From: an uncultured Pseudomonadota bacterium
GTDB lineage: Bacteria > Pseudomonadota > Gammaproteobacteria > Burkholderiales > SG8-39
Assembly: GCA_903829815.1 (NCBI GenBank)
Contig: CAIKRR010000036.1
Coordinates: forward strand, 59,843 to 123,842
Length of the DNA: 64,000 nt
Reading direction: 5' to 3'
Of the stretch, positions 52,197-60,838 are shown piece after piece (the first letter of the stretch is position 1; every line of letters begins with the position of its first letter). Below the pieces are notes generated by a model, which saw only the letters and a list, made by a program, of their open reading frames with translations, did not search any database and had not been told where the DNA came from. Made by a program: the position numbers and the translations under genes.

Positions 52197-53026
52197 TGGA
52201 GGTCACCTTCTGGTATGGCTGCAACATGGTGCGCCACGGCGACATCATTCGCGCCAGCGTGGCGCTCCTCGAGGCCATCGGCATCGAGGCAAGGCCTGCA
52301 GGGGGAGCCTCGTACTGCTGCGGTACTGCCAAGGATGCCCATCTGGCAGCCGCCGAAGGCATGGCCGTACGCACCGTCGAGAAGTTCAACGCCATCGGCA
52401 ACGATCTGGTGACCTGGTGCCCTTCTTGCCAGATCCACATGGATCACTTCATGCAGCATCAGGCGGCACCGCACTTCGACGTGCGTCACATCACCGAGAT
52501 GCTGCACGCCAACCGCGAGCGCCTGGCCACTCGTCTCGTACACCCGATCGAGAGGCGAGTGATGGTGCATCAGCATGTGGGCTTTCGCGAGGTGCCTGCG
52601 GCGAACCTCGTTGCAGGCCTGCTCGACCTCATTCCGGGCATCGAAGTCGTGCCGGTCGATTACGAGGCGCCGGGGCACATGTGTTCGGCCATCGCACGCG
52701 TGCCGGCCGCGCATGCCGATGCGAACCGGCGCACCGTGGACCTGGCACGCGAGCATGATGTGCAGACGCTGGTCACGGTATTCCACTCGTGTCAGCGGCT
52801 GCTCTGCGGGTTTGCCGCGACCGAACCGTTCGAGGTGGTGAACTACGTGTCGCTGCTCGCCCGCTCGATGGGCCTCGATTTTGCCGACGAGTACGGCCAG
52901 TGGAAGCAGGCGGTCGATGATGACGACCTCACGGCGCGCATCGGTGCCGACCGTATCGCACGGGCAGGTGAGGATTTCGTGCGACGTGAGATACTGCCTG
53001 AACTGCGGGCAAAGCCGCGCCGATGA
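52196..53026 (+). CDS. HdrB-like CCG-domain protein with a degenerate second half
   Basis: The 276-residue protein has one intact cysteine-rich CCG domain: C9, C41-C42 (YCCGTAKD), C75 and C78 (CPSC), the ligand set for a non-cubane cluster as in HdrB of heterodisulfide reductase. The second copy is degenerate. Its first Cys is replaced (VHQHVGF), CCG becomes MCS (C163), and only C199 and C204 remain. Electron transfer to a disulfide or quinone-like acceptor is the family theme. It starts inside the deacetylase stop (TGATG) and ends inside the next Bug start (ATGA). It probably partners the HdrC-like protein at 49438. Confidence 0.8.
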   Translation: MEVTFWYGCNMVRHGDIIRASVALLEAIGIEARPAGGASYCCGTAKDAHLAAAEGMAVRTVEKFNAIGNDLVTWCPSCQIHMDHFMQHQAAPHFDVRHITEMLHANRERLATRLVHPIERRVMVHQHVGFREVPAANLVAGLLDLIPGIEVVPVDYEAPGHMCSAIARVPAAHADANRRTVDLAREHDVQTLVTVFHSCQRLLCGFAATEPFEVVNYVSLLARSMGLDFADEYGQWKQAVDDDDLTARIGADRIARAGEDFVRREILPELRAKPRR

Positions 53027-54042
53027 AACCCTGCGAAGCTCGCATGACGCGCCCCATCGCCACACTCGCCGCAGCACTCACGGCCGCACTCGCAACCGGC
53101 CTGATGAGCCTGCCGCCGCCGGTGATGGCTCAAGGTGCCAGTACCTATCCATCACGTCCGGTGCGCTTCATCCTGCCCTACGCCCCGGGCGGCGCTGCAG
53201 AAACCGTCACTCGCCTCGTTGCCGAGCAGTTGTCGGCCTCGCTCAAGCAGCCCTTTCTGATCGAGAACCGGCCAGGTGGTGGCACCGTCATCGGTGCCAT
53301 GGCCACGGTACAGGCACCGGCTGACGGACACACCGTGTTCGTCAACGCGTCCAGTTACCTCATCAACGCGCACCTGATGCGAGCGCTGCCCTACGACACC
53401 TGGGGCGACCTTTTGCCCCTTTCGCTGGCCGCAGAGAACCCGCACGTCCTGGTGGCCAGCAACGGTACGGGCTGGCGCACCTGGGCGGACTTCATCGGTG
53501 TGGCACGCAGTCGCGGCAGCGCCTACTCGTATGCGTCATTCGGCAACGGCAGCTCGGGGCATCTGGCCTTCGAGATGCTCAAGCGCACCTACGGATTCGA
53601 CATGGTGCATGTGCCCTACAAGAGTACCCCACAGGCCATGACCGACGTGATGGGTGGAGCCGTTCACGCGATGCTCACCGACATGCCTGCAGCGGTCCAG
53701 CAGGTGCGCGCCGGGCGGATCATGGCGCTTGCGATCGCCGCGGAGCAGCGCAGCGGCATGCTGCCCGAAGTGCCCACCTTTGCGGAAGCCAGCAGTGGCA
53801 CACGCTTCGTGTCGCGCTCCTGGTGGGGCTTCATGGTGCGAAACGGCACGCCGGCGGAGATTGCGCACACGCTCGAGACGGAGATCGGTCGCGCCCTGCA
53901 CCGCCCCGAGGTGCGATCACGCCTCGCCGATCTGGGCATCACCGCCATCGGTTCGAGCGCGGCAGAGTTTGCGACCTTCATGCGTACGGAACATGCGCGG
54001 TTCGGCGAGGCCATCCGGGTCTCGGGGGCAACGCTCGACTAG
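53023..54042 (+). CDS. Bug/TctC-family periplasmic binding protein
   Basis: 339 residues, ATG overlapping the HdrB-like stop (ATGA). The signal peptide runs through LAAALTAALATGLM to VMAQG. Landmarks are YPSRPVRFILPYAPGGAAE, IENRPGGGTVIGAMATVQAPADG, SFGNGSSGHLAFEML and HVPYKSTPQAMTDVMGG. The aspartate that normally follows the PGG loop is Glu. Second of five consecutive plus-strand genes that are overlapping or nearly so. A further Bug gene follows after 36 bases. Confidence 0.9.
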   Translation: MKPCEARMTRPIATLAAALTAALATGLMSLPPPVMAQGASTYPSRPVRFILPYAPGGAAETVTRLVAEQLSASLKQPFLIENRPGGGTVIGAMATVQAPADGHTVFVNASSYLINAHLMRALPYDTWGDLLPLSLAAENPHVLVASNGTGWRTWADFIGVARSRGSAYSYASFGNGSSGHLAFEMLKRTYGFDMVHVPYKSTPQAMTDVMGGAVHAMLTDMPAAVQQVRAGRIMALAIAAEQRSGMLPEVPTFAEASSGTRFVSRSWWGFMVRNGTPAEIAHTLETEIGRALHRPEVRSRLADLGITAIGSSAAEFATFMRTEHARFGEAIRVSGATLD

Positions 54043-54078
54043 GCAGGGCGACCCGACTCGCCCCTGGAGGAGACCCGC

Positions 54079-55077
54079 ATGACAAGATGCCGCGTGCCTG
54101 GCCCCCGGCGGCGTGCCGCCTGGGCAGCAGGCGTTCTTGTGGCGATCATGGCCTCGGCCACTTTCGCCCAGCCGACCTGGCCAGCGCGGACAATCCGCAT
54201 CGTCGTGCCCTACGCCGCCGGTGGCGGCGTGGACACGGTAGCCAGAACCGTCGGACAGAAACTGGCCCAGCGACTGGAGCAAGCGGTCGTCATCGACAAC
54301 CGGCCGGGCGCCAGTGGCGCCATCGGCTGCGAGGTCGTCGCGCGCGCCACGCCTGACGGCTACACCCTGCTTGCCAACTTCGGCCCCTCGCACCACACCA
54401 TCCAGTTCTTCGCGAAGGGAACGCCCTACGATCCGGTGCGTGACTTCACCGCAGTCAGCATCGTCGGCACCGCGCCTCAGGTGATCGTCGTCCCCGCCTC
54501 GGCCCCGGTTCGAACGGTCAGCGAACTGCTGGACCTGATGCGCCGCAACCCGGCGTCGGCAACCTACGGGACATCGGGCGTGGGCACCTCGCAGCATATC
54601 GGTGGACTGACACTGGCCCAGGCGGGCAACCTGACGCTGACCCATGTGGCCTACAAAGGCGGCTCTGCCGCCCTCAACGACCTCCTCGGCGGGCAGATTC
54701 CAGCCGCCATCCTCGTCCTGTCCAACGTCGCACCGCACATCGCGACGGGCCGCCTGCGCGCACTGGGCGTTCTCGAGTCGCACCGTGCGAGAAGCGTCCC
54801 GGCCATCCCCACCGTCGCCGAGAACGGGATGCCAGGCTTCGCGGTTCCCGATACCTGGGCGGGCTTTCTCGCGCCCGCTGGCTTGCCTCTGCCCATCGTA
54901 CGGCGCCTCAACGCGGAAATACTCGCGGCCATCGAAGCACCGGAGGTCAAGGCACGCCTCGAGGCGGCGGGCTTCGAGGTCGAGGGAAGAGGCCCTGAAG
55001 CCTTTGCAGAAGAGTTGAGCGGCAGCGTCGAGACATTCCGACGCATCGTCACGCAGGCTGGCATTCGCCCCGAATGA
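54079..55077 (+). CDS. Bug/TctC-family periplasmic binding protein
   Basis: 332 residues with the signal peptide VLVAIMASATFAQP and an Arg-rich N-region. Landmarks are WPARTIRIVVPYAAGGGVD, VIDNRPGASGAIGCEVVARATPDG, TSGVGTSQHIGGLTL and HVAYKGGSAALNDLLGG (HVAY replaces HVPY). CTGGAGGAG precedes the ATG. It is adjacent to the other Bug gene but by eye only about a third alike, so two ligands are likely served by this operon. Confidence 0.9.
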   Translation: MTRCRVPGPRRRAAWAAGVLVAIMASATFAQPTWPARTIRIVVPYAAGGGVDTVARTVGQKLAQRLEQAVVIDNRPGASGAIGCEVVARATPDGYTLLANFGPSHHTIQFFAKGTPYDPVRDFTAVSIVGTAPQVIVVPASAPVRTVSELLDLMRRNPASATYGTSGVGTSQHIGGLTLAQAGNLTLTHVAYKGGSAALNDLLGGQIPAAILVLSNVAPHIATGRLRALGVLESHRARSVPAIPTVAENGMPGFAVPDTWAGFLAPAGLPLPIVRRLNAEILAAIEAPEVKARLEAAGFEVEGRGPEAFAEELSGSVETFRRIVTQAGIRPE

Positions 55078-55136
55078 GGGGCGCCACACGCCGCAGCCTG
55101 TCTGCGCATCCATCATCGAACACCAGGAGAACAACC

Positions 55137-56072
55137 GTGGGTACCCGATCGACCACCCGGCCCCGTGCCACCGCCCCGGCAGCGCCGAAGAACCAGAGAC
55201 CAACCAGCCAAGGCCCTGCAGGACTCTGGCCCGGCAACACACGCATGGTTGTCCTCCTGACCTTCCTGATGGAGAACTGGTCGGAGGGCGTCGCGCCGCC
55301 CTACTCGCCGATGACCAGTCCGCCCAAGCCGGGCACCGTCGACCGGGCCGGGGTGCAGTGGTCGAGCTACGCCGGGCGAGCGGGTATTGCCCGGCTGATC
55401 CGGGTGTCACGCAAGCACGGCATGCGCGGAACCGTCTGCATCAATGCCCGATCGGCCGAACTCTTTCCCGACACCGTTCGCCACATCGTGGCCTCGGATT
55501 TCGAGATCGCGGGCCACAACTACGCCCAGGACGAAGTGCTGTCAGGGCTCGATGAACCGGCCGAACGCGCCATCATCCAGCGTTCGCTCGATATCCTGGA
55601 GCGGGTCGGTGGCGTCAGGCCCACGGGCTGGCTCAGTTCGACCCTTGCAACCACCGAGCGGACGGCCGACCTGCTGGCCGCGGAGGGCATGCGCTGGCAT
55701 GGCGACTACAACTACCTCGACCTGCCCTGCCTGGTGAAGACGCGCAAGGGCACGATGGCGGCCATCCCGCACAGCGACTATGCCGACAACCGGGTGCTGC
55801 GAGGCGCGCCTGATGACTGGTTGCGCTGCCACCGCGACCTGTTCGATTTTCTGTACCGGGACGAACCCGGATCGGTCCTCAACATCACGATGCACGGGAA
55901 CTTCGGCGGTCGCCCCCTGATGGCCGCAATGCTCGACCAGCTTCTGTCGCACATCACGGCACATCGCGACATCTGGGTAGCCCGCCATGACGAGCTCGCA
56001 GACCATGTGTTCGCGCGCCGCATGAAGGAAGTGAGTTATCTGGAGCGCTTCGGCACCGACGGGGCGCCGTGA
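55137..56072 (+). CDS. Second polysaccharide deacetylase-fold protein
   Basis: The 311-residue protein starts at GTG 55137 (AGGAG eight bases upstream); an ATG at 55074 lacks a site. After an Arg/Pro-rich leader it has LLTFLMENWSEG (first motif without the Asp pair), DFEIAGHNYAQDE, where the H-x-x-x-x-H zinc motif has kept only one His, and RPTGWLSS. The rest of the barrel is complete. It is a divergent paralogue of the deacetylase at 51276, sharing WSEG/TFG-type substitutions. Catalytic metal binding may be lost or altered. It closes the plus-strand cluster. Confidence 0.8.
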   Translation: MGTRSTTRPRATAPAAPKNQRPTSQGPAGLWPGNTRMVVLLTFLMENWSEGVAPPYSPMTSPPKPGTVDRAGVQWSSYAGRAGIARLIRVSRKHGMRGTVCINARSAELFPDTVRHIVASDFEIAGHNYAQDEVLSGLDEPAERAIIQRSLDILERVGGVRPTGWLSSTLATTERTADLLAAEGMRWHGDYNYLDLPCLVKTRKGTMAAIPHSDYADNRVLRGAPDDWLRCHRDLFDFLYRDEPGSVLNITMHGNFGGRPLMAAMLDQLLSHITAHRDIWVARHDELADHVFARRMKEVSYLERFGTDGAP

Positions 56073-56132
56073 TCGAGCGCGTCTTCCCCGGGCACTCCAG
56101 GACGATCGGCCGGCCGCCCAGCTACCTTCCGG

Positions 56133-57119
56133 TCAATCGACCGACACGCCCGAAGCACGAATTGCCTGGCCCCAGCGCTCGAAGTCAGTCCGCATGAACC
56201 GGGCAAACTGCTCGGGGGTGTCGAGGTCGGAGGGAACCATCCAGTTGCCCGAGATGAACTGCTGCTGGAAGGACGGGCTGCCCAGCACGACCTTCATCGC
56301 GGCATGCACGCGAATGACAATGTCCTGAGGCAACCGCGGGGGGCCGAACATGCCAAACCAGGTGCCAGCCTCGAATCCCGGCACGGCCAGTTCGGCAACC
56401 GTAGGCAGGGCAGGCAAGGCGGCGAGGCGCTCGGGCGTCGTGGCGGCGATCATGCGGAGCTTGCCAGTACGCACATGGGGCTCCACGAGACCCGGGCTGA
56501 TCATGACCATCGCGATCTGGCCACCCAGCAGGTCGTTCATCGCCGGGCCGGCTCCCTTGTAGGGCACATGGTTCAGATCAATGCCGAGCGCCTGTTTCAG
56601 TTGCTCGACCCGAACATGCACGGAAGACCCCAGACCAAATGACCCGTAGGCGAGCTTGCCGGGCTGTGCCCTGGCCAGGGCCACGAACTCCTGCAGCGTA
56701 TTGGCCGGCACGGCAGCGCTGATGCCGATGACCCAGGGCACCCGCGACACCTGGGTGATGGGCGTGAATCCGGCCAGACCATCAAAGGGCAGTGTGCGAT
56801 ACAGGTGCGGGCTCATCACGAAAGGGGATGCCTCCGACATGAGCAGCGTGTACCCGTCGGGTTCCGCCTTCGACACGTAGTCGGCACCGATGATGCCGTT
56901 GGCACCCACCCGGTTTTCCACCAGCACCGACTGCTTCCACATCTCCGAAAGGCGCGCAGCAACCGCCCGCGCGAGCGGATCCATCGCGCCAGCCGCAGCG
57001 ACGGGAATGACGATCTTGATCGGTCTCGATGGCCAGGCCTGCGCACGCACCTCGAGCGAAACAAGAGGCAGGGTGAGCAACAGCACGGCGAGCAGGTGAA
57101 TGCGGGGACGACCGATCAT
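56133..57119 (-). CDS. Bug/TctC-family periplasmic binding protein
   Basis: 328 residues with the signal peptide LLAVLLLTLPLVSLEVRAQ. Landmarks are WPSRPIKIVIPVAAAGAMD (the PGG loop reads AAGA), VENRVGANGIIGADYVSKAEPDG, SFGLGSSVHVRVEQL and HVPYKGAGPAMNDLLGG. The H-x-A/H-x-V pattern after the GxGS loop is less hydrophobic than in the neighbours. It lies 85 bases after another Bug gene on the same strand and is convergent with the second deacetylase. Confidence 0.9.
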   Translation of the reverse strand: MIGRPRIHLLAVLLLTLPLVSLEVRAQAWPSRPIKIVIPVAAAGAMDPLARAVAARLSEMWKQSVLVENRVGANGIIGADYVSKAEPDGYTLLMSEASPFVMSPHLYRTLPFDGLAGFTPITQVSRVPWVIGISAAVPANTLQEFVALARAQPGKLAYGSFGLGSSVHVRVEQLKQALGIDLNHVPYKGAGPAMNDLLGGQIAMVMISPGLVEPHVRTGKLRMIAATTPERLAALPALPTVAELAVPGFEAGTWFGMFGPPRLPQDIVIRVHAAMKVVLGSPSFQQQFISGNWMVPSDLDTPEQFARFMRTDFERWGQAIRASGVSVD

Positions 57120-57204
57120 GATGGCTCCTCGTGACGGGCACAGGGCAGCGGGCGGTTGCTCGCCAGGGTGCCCCGGCCAAGGGGTGCAACGCAGCAGTAC
57201 AAGA

Positions 57205-58248
57205 CTATTCGGGCTTGATTCCTGCGAGCTTCACCAGCTGTGCGTAGGTGGCAATTTCCGACTCGATGAACTTCGCAAACTCGGCAGGCGGGTTGCCCAC
57301 CGGGGATACCCCCATGGCTTCGAAGCGCTCGCGCACCATCGGCGTCTCCAGTGCCTTGCGAACGTCCTGATGGATGCTGGCCACCAGCGGCGCAGGCGTG
57401 CCGCCCGGGGCGAAGAGCGCAAACCAGCCCCCGTCGAGGACCATGTTGGCCAGACCCGCCTCGACCATGGTGGGTACCTCGGGCATGTAGGGTGCGCGCG
57501 TCTTGCCGGTATAGGCCAGCGCCCGGATCTGCCGGGCCTTCACGCCCTGAATGGCCTGAGGCGGGGTGATGAACATGGTCTGGATTTCACCGGCAATGAC
57601 CGCAGCCATGGCCGGACCCGAGCCCTTGTAGGGGATATGAACCATGGTGGTTCCAGCCCGGTTGTTGAACATCTCGGTCGCGAGGTGCAGGCTGTTGCCG
57701 ATGCCCGGCGTACCGTACGAGGCGCGTGTACCGGGCTGCTTGAGCCAGGCAATGAAGTCCTGCAGGGTCTGTGCCGGCACCGTGGGGTTCACCGTCAGGA
57801 AGAGTCCGTCGACCGCACACAGATTGGTCACCGGCGCGAAGTCGGTGGCCATGTTGAAGGGCAATTTCAGATAGATGCTGGGGTTGATGACGAACGAAGT
57901 CGAGACGACCATGAGCGTATTGCCATCGGGTGGCGAGCGTGCAAGAAGCTCGGCCCCGATGAGGCCGTTGGCCCCCGGACGATTGTCGACGACGTGACTG
58001 TGTCCGGTCTGTGTTGAAAGCGCCTGGGCGAGGATGCGCGCAACCGAATCGGGCGTGCCACCGCCACCCGCGAAGGGCACGATGAGGCGAACCGGCTTGG
58101 CGGCACCCGCTTGGGCATGCGCCGTGTGCGGATACAGCCACAAGGCCGGCATCAGGGCCGCCACGGACAAGACTCGCCGCAGGACGAGCGGAGCCTTCAT
58201 CGAGAACAGCCTGCCATGCCAGCGCGTACGCGGCGAGGCCGCACGCAT
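57205..58248 (-). CDS. Bug/TctC-family periplasmic binding protein, coupled to the cupin gene
   Basis: Up to 347 residues. ATG 58248 would overlap the cupin stop as ATGA; ATG 58200 gives a more usual signal peptide (VLRRVLSVAALMPALWLYPHTAHAQ), so the start is uncertain. Landmarks are PVRLIVPFAGGGGTPD (five glycine/alanine residues in the first loop), VVDNRPGANGLIGAELLARSPPDG, GTPGIGNSLHLATEMF and HIPYKGSGPAMAAVIAG. The segment following the second lobe is TFVIN-like. Middle gene of a cupin-Bug-Bug operon. Confidence 0.88.
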   Translation of the reverse strand: MRAASPRTRWHGRLFSMKAPLVLRRVLSVAALMPALWLYPHTAHAQAGAAKPVRLIVPFAGGGGTPDSVARILAQALSTQTGHSHVVDNRPGANGLIGAELLARSPPDGNTLMVVSTSFVINPSIYLKLPFNMATDFAPVTNLCAVDGLFLTVNPTVPAQTLQDFIAWLKQPGTRASYGTPGIGNSLHLATEMFNNRAGTTMVHIPYKGSGPAMAAVIAGEIQTMFITPPQAIQGVKARQIRALAYTGKTRAPYMPEVPTMVEAGLANMVLDGGWFALFAPGGTPAPLVASIHQDVRKALETPMVRERFEAMGVSPVGNPPAEFAKFIESEIATYAQLVKLAGIKPE

Positions 58249-58856
58249 CAGGACTTCGCCTTGCGAACGGTGCGCGCCTTCAACTCCGAGGCCGCGAGTT
58301 TCTTGTCCAGATGCGAAGCCCGCTTCTGGTTGAGGGCAACATCGGCGTAACCCATGAAGTCGGGCCTCGCCTTGCCGACCATCACCTGGGTGTACACCGG
58401 CTCGACCGTCGCATTGTGATAGCCATGAATGACGCCAGCAGGGCAGGAAGCGCAATCCCAGGGGCCGAGCACCACATCGATGCGACGGCCGTCTTCTTCC
58501 TCGAAAAACACCGTCAGGTGTCCTTGCAGGACGAAGAACACCTCTTCGATCTCGTGGGTGTGCGAGGCGTTGCCCTGGCCCGGTGGCACATACATCACGC
58601 TCAGCGTGAAGCCGCCCGCGGGAATGAAATCGGGCCCCGGCTTGCCGCTCGTATTGCCGATGAAGCGATGCTGTGCCCGGCGCCAGCCCTCGATCTTCGC
58701 ATCGGCAAAGGCATTCCAGTCGGGCTTGCGCTCGCCAAAGCGGGCCACGTAGCGGGTGCTGATTTCCTCGAGGGACATGCCAGCAACGGCGGGGTCCAGT
58801 TCGTGCACGCGCTTGAAGGCCGGTGCCGGCTTTTTCTTGAGGGACGATGAGGCCAT
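58248..58856 (-). CDS. Cupin-domain protein
   Basis: The 202-residue protein has a single cupin barrel with the metal motif HTHEIEEVFFVLQG (two His and a Glu) and the second motif CASCPAGVIHGYHN (third His). A 60-residue N-terminal helical part and a Lys/Arg-rich tail flank it. AAGGAG precedes ATG 58856; longer frames to 59159 lack a site. Cupins next to Bug genes are often dioxygenases, isomerases or decarboxylases of organic acids. Coupled by ATGA to the Bug gene. Own promoter proposed at 58932-58960. Confidence 0.85.
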   Translation of the reverse strand: MASSSLKKKPAPAFKRVHELDPAVAGMSLEEISTRYVARFGERKPDWNAFADAKIEGWRRAQHRFIGNTSGKPGPDFIPAGGFTLSVMYVPPGQGNASHTHEIEEVFFVLQGHLTVFFEEEDGRRIDVVLGPWDCASCPAGVIHGYHNATVEPVYTQVMVGKARPDFMGYADVALNQKRASHLDKKLAASELKARTVRKAKS

Positions 58857-58931
58857 GTCAAACCGCTCCTTGGGTCTTGCCAGTGATCCCTGCCTGGTGC
58901 ATGACGGCATCGGAGCAGGGGCATGCACCCC

Positions 58932-58960
58932 AATATACCGATGCTGACCGCTTGCAACAA
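58932..58960 (-). promoter_or_regulatory. Sigma-70-like promoter for the cupin-Bug-Bug operon
   Basis: On the minus strand, TATATT (58937-58932) lies 17 bases downstream of TTGTTG (58960-58955). This is the best-formed promoter pair found in the window, 76 bases before the cupin start. Confidence 0.4.
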
Positions 58961-59103
58961 TCCGGGCGGGCCACCGCGTCATACGACCGCCTCGGGCCGT
59001 TGTATCCTTCGCCGGAAGCGAGCATGTGCCGATGAGGCCTGCAGCGCAGCGCAAACCACAACCCGCCCGGGCCGACCGGTGCGCGGACAGGGAGACGATC
59101 ACG

Positions 59104-60135
59104 ATGAACGCCCGCGTTCCGGTCAACAACGCCACGCCGACAGAAGAGCGCTGCGTCACCTCATATCCGGCCCGTCGGGCCTACCGCCCCGGGGTCGTCT
59201 ACCCCCCGGCGGTTCCCGGCCTCACCGACGCCATCGACATCCACTGCCATTCGCATGAAGGGCAGCAGGACGCCCTGGCCCTGGCCCAGCTCGCCTCCGA
59301 GAGCGGCATGCGGGGCATTCTCTACAAGACCATTGGTGCGATCTCGGGTGAGTACGAACCCGAGCGCGCGATGCAGACGGTGCGCGAACAACTGGCCCGC
59401 TGGTCCGACGAGGTGAAGATCCGCCCGATCGACTGCTGGGCGGGATACGGCGTGACCATGGACAACAAGGCACCCACCGTGGAGAAGCTGCGCAAGAACC
59501 TCGATGACGGCGTTCGCGGCGTGTGGCTACCGGTCTTCAACAGCACGCACACCTACAACAAGATCGGTGCATTGGCACGCTGGATCGACCCGGATGCGCC
59601 CGCTGGCGCCCATACCCCGCCCATGTCCTGGGACGAGGCGCTGCGACTCGGCCACTATCTGCTCGACGAGCATGGTCGTCTGAAGCCGCTCTATGAAGAC
59701 ATCGTTCGCATGGTAGCCGATCGCGATGTGGCGCTTTTCTTCGGTCACCCGACCTGGGAGGAGATCGACGCGCTGGCCAACCTCGTGCACAAGCTCGGGT
59801 TCAAGCGCGCCGTCATCGATCACCCATTCAGCCCGTTCATCAGTCTCACCCCCGAGAAGATGCGTGACCTGACCGCAATGGGCATCTACATGAACTTCAC
59901 CTTCGATGAACTCTCGCCGCTGCTCGGCGTCGACCCCAAGCGCATGTACGACGCCATCCGTGCCATCGGCGTTTCGAAGGTCACGCTCTCGAGCGACGCC
60001 GGCGAGCCGCTCTTTCCGCATTCGGTTGAATGCATGCGGCTCATCCGCGGCTACATGGCGGCGTTTGGCCTCGATGAATCGGAGCTGCAGACCGTCTGCT
60101 GCACCAACCCGGCCCGGGTGATGGGTCTGGCCTGA
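59104..60135 (+). CDS. DUF6282 family amidohydrolase-like protein
   Basis: The 343-residue protein has a metal-dependent barrel with the N-terminal IDIHCHSHEGQQDAL (H47, H49, H51), the mid-barrel FFGHPTWEEIDAL, VIDHPFSPFISL and the late SSDAGEPLFPH, i.e. the full set of His/Asp positions of a binuclear amidohydrolase. DUF6282 proteins have no assigned reaction. GGGAG lies upstream of ATG 59104. It is divergent from the cupin operon and ends at a bidirectional hairpin before the AhpD-like gene. Confidence 0.82.
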   Translation: MNARVPVNNATPTEERCVTSYPARRAYRPGVVYPPAVPGLTDAIDIHCHSHEGQQDALALAQLASESGMRGILYKTIGAISGEYEPERAMQTVREQLARWSDEVKIRPIDCWAGYGVTMDNKAPTVEKLRKNLDDGVRGVWLPVFNSTHTYNKIGALARWIDPDAPAGAHTPPMSWDEALRLGHYLLDEHGRLKPLYEDIVRMVADRDVALFFGHPTWEEIDALANLVHKLGFKRAVIDHPFSPFISLTPEKMRDLTAMGIYMNFTFDELSPLLGVDPKRMYDAIRAIGVSKVTLSSDAGEPLFPHSVECMRLIRGYMAAFGLDESELQTVCCTNPARVMGLA

Positions 60136-60150
60136 GGTCAGCGCAATGGC

Positions 60151-60185
60151 GTGACCCTGCGTTCGAGCGTGCGCGGCAGGGTCAC
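60151..60185. terminator. Bidirectional hairpin between convergent genes
   Basis: gtgaccctgc (60151-60160) pairs perfectly with gcagggtcac (60176-60185), a 10-base stem with a 15-base loop, centred between the DUF6282 stop (60135) and the AhpD-like stop (60193). No T-run follows on the plus strand beyond ccctttc. Confidence 0.5.
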
Positions 60186-60192
60186 CGCCCTT

Positions 60193-60780
60193 TCAGTCCT
60201 CGTGCGGCGCCTTGTAATACCCGATCACGTCGCCCTCGGTGGTCACCCCGAGACCGTTGAGCAGGCGATTGGAGTAGTTGAAGTAGGCGCAGACCTGGTT
60301 CACCTCGAGAATCTCGCCATCGTCGCAACCGGCTGCATGCAGTGCGTCGATATCGGCGCGCACCATGTCACCCACCGCCACGGTGAGCTTGCGGGCGTAG
60401 TCGAGGAGCGCGCGCTCCTTGCCCTCGAAGGCAAGTTCAGGTCGAGTGGCATCGAGTGCTTCGCGCACCCGGGCGGCCCGCACCGGATCGGCGATGAGCC
60501 GGCTTGCATTCGCCCAGTGATGGGTGAGACTGTAGGTGCAGCGATTGCTGATGCTGACATACGAGGCCACGACTTCCAGAAACCAGAACGGCAGCGTGTT
60601 GTCGGGGTTGTGCAGGACACTGCGGTAGAGCACCACATGCCCGTCCATGGTGTGAGGGCGCAGGCTGTGCGCACGCATCACGTTGTCGACGGTGCCGTGC
60701 GGCGTGGTGACCTTGTCGTACAGGGTCTTCAGAAGCCCGGTGGCTTCCAAAAGCGGAATCATCCGTATCCAGGCGCTCAT
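60193..60780 (-). CDS. AhpD/carboxymuconolactone decarboxylase-like protein
   Basis: The 195-residue all-helical protein has the CMD pattern FLEVVASYVSISNRCTYSLTHH, but the peroxidatic motif E-x11-C-x2-C-x3-H reads E69, C81, S84, H88: the resolving cysteine is Ser. A peroxidase role of the AhpD type is therefore doubtful; a decarboxylase-like or structural role is possible. It is the last gene of the Bug-TIGR02450-creatininase operon (58 bases after the creatininase stop), and faces the DUF6282 gene. Confidence 0.82.
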   Translation of the reverse strand: MSAWIRMIPLLEATGLLKTLYDKVTTPHGTVDNVMRAHSLRPHTMDGHVVLYRSVLHNPDNTLPFWFLEVVASYVSISNRCTYSLTHHWANASRLIADPVRAARVREALDATRPELAFEGKERALLDYARKLTVAVGDMVRADIDALHAAGCDDGEILEVNQVCAYFNYSNRLLNGLGVTTEGDVIGYYKAPHED

Positions 60781-60838
60781 TGGTTCAACCTCATTATTCC
60801 AGCCTCATGGCATCAGCCTGCACAGGATTCAAGCTGCC

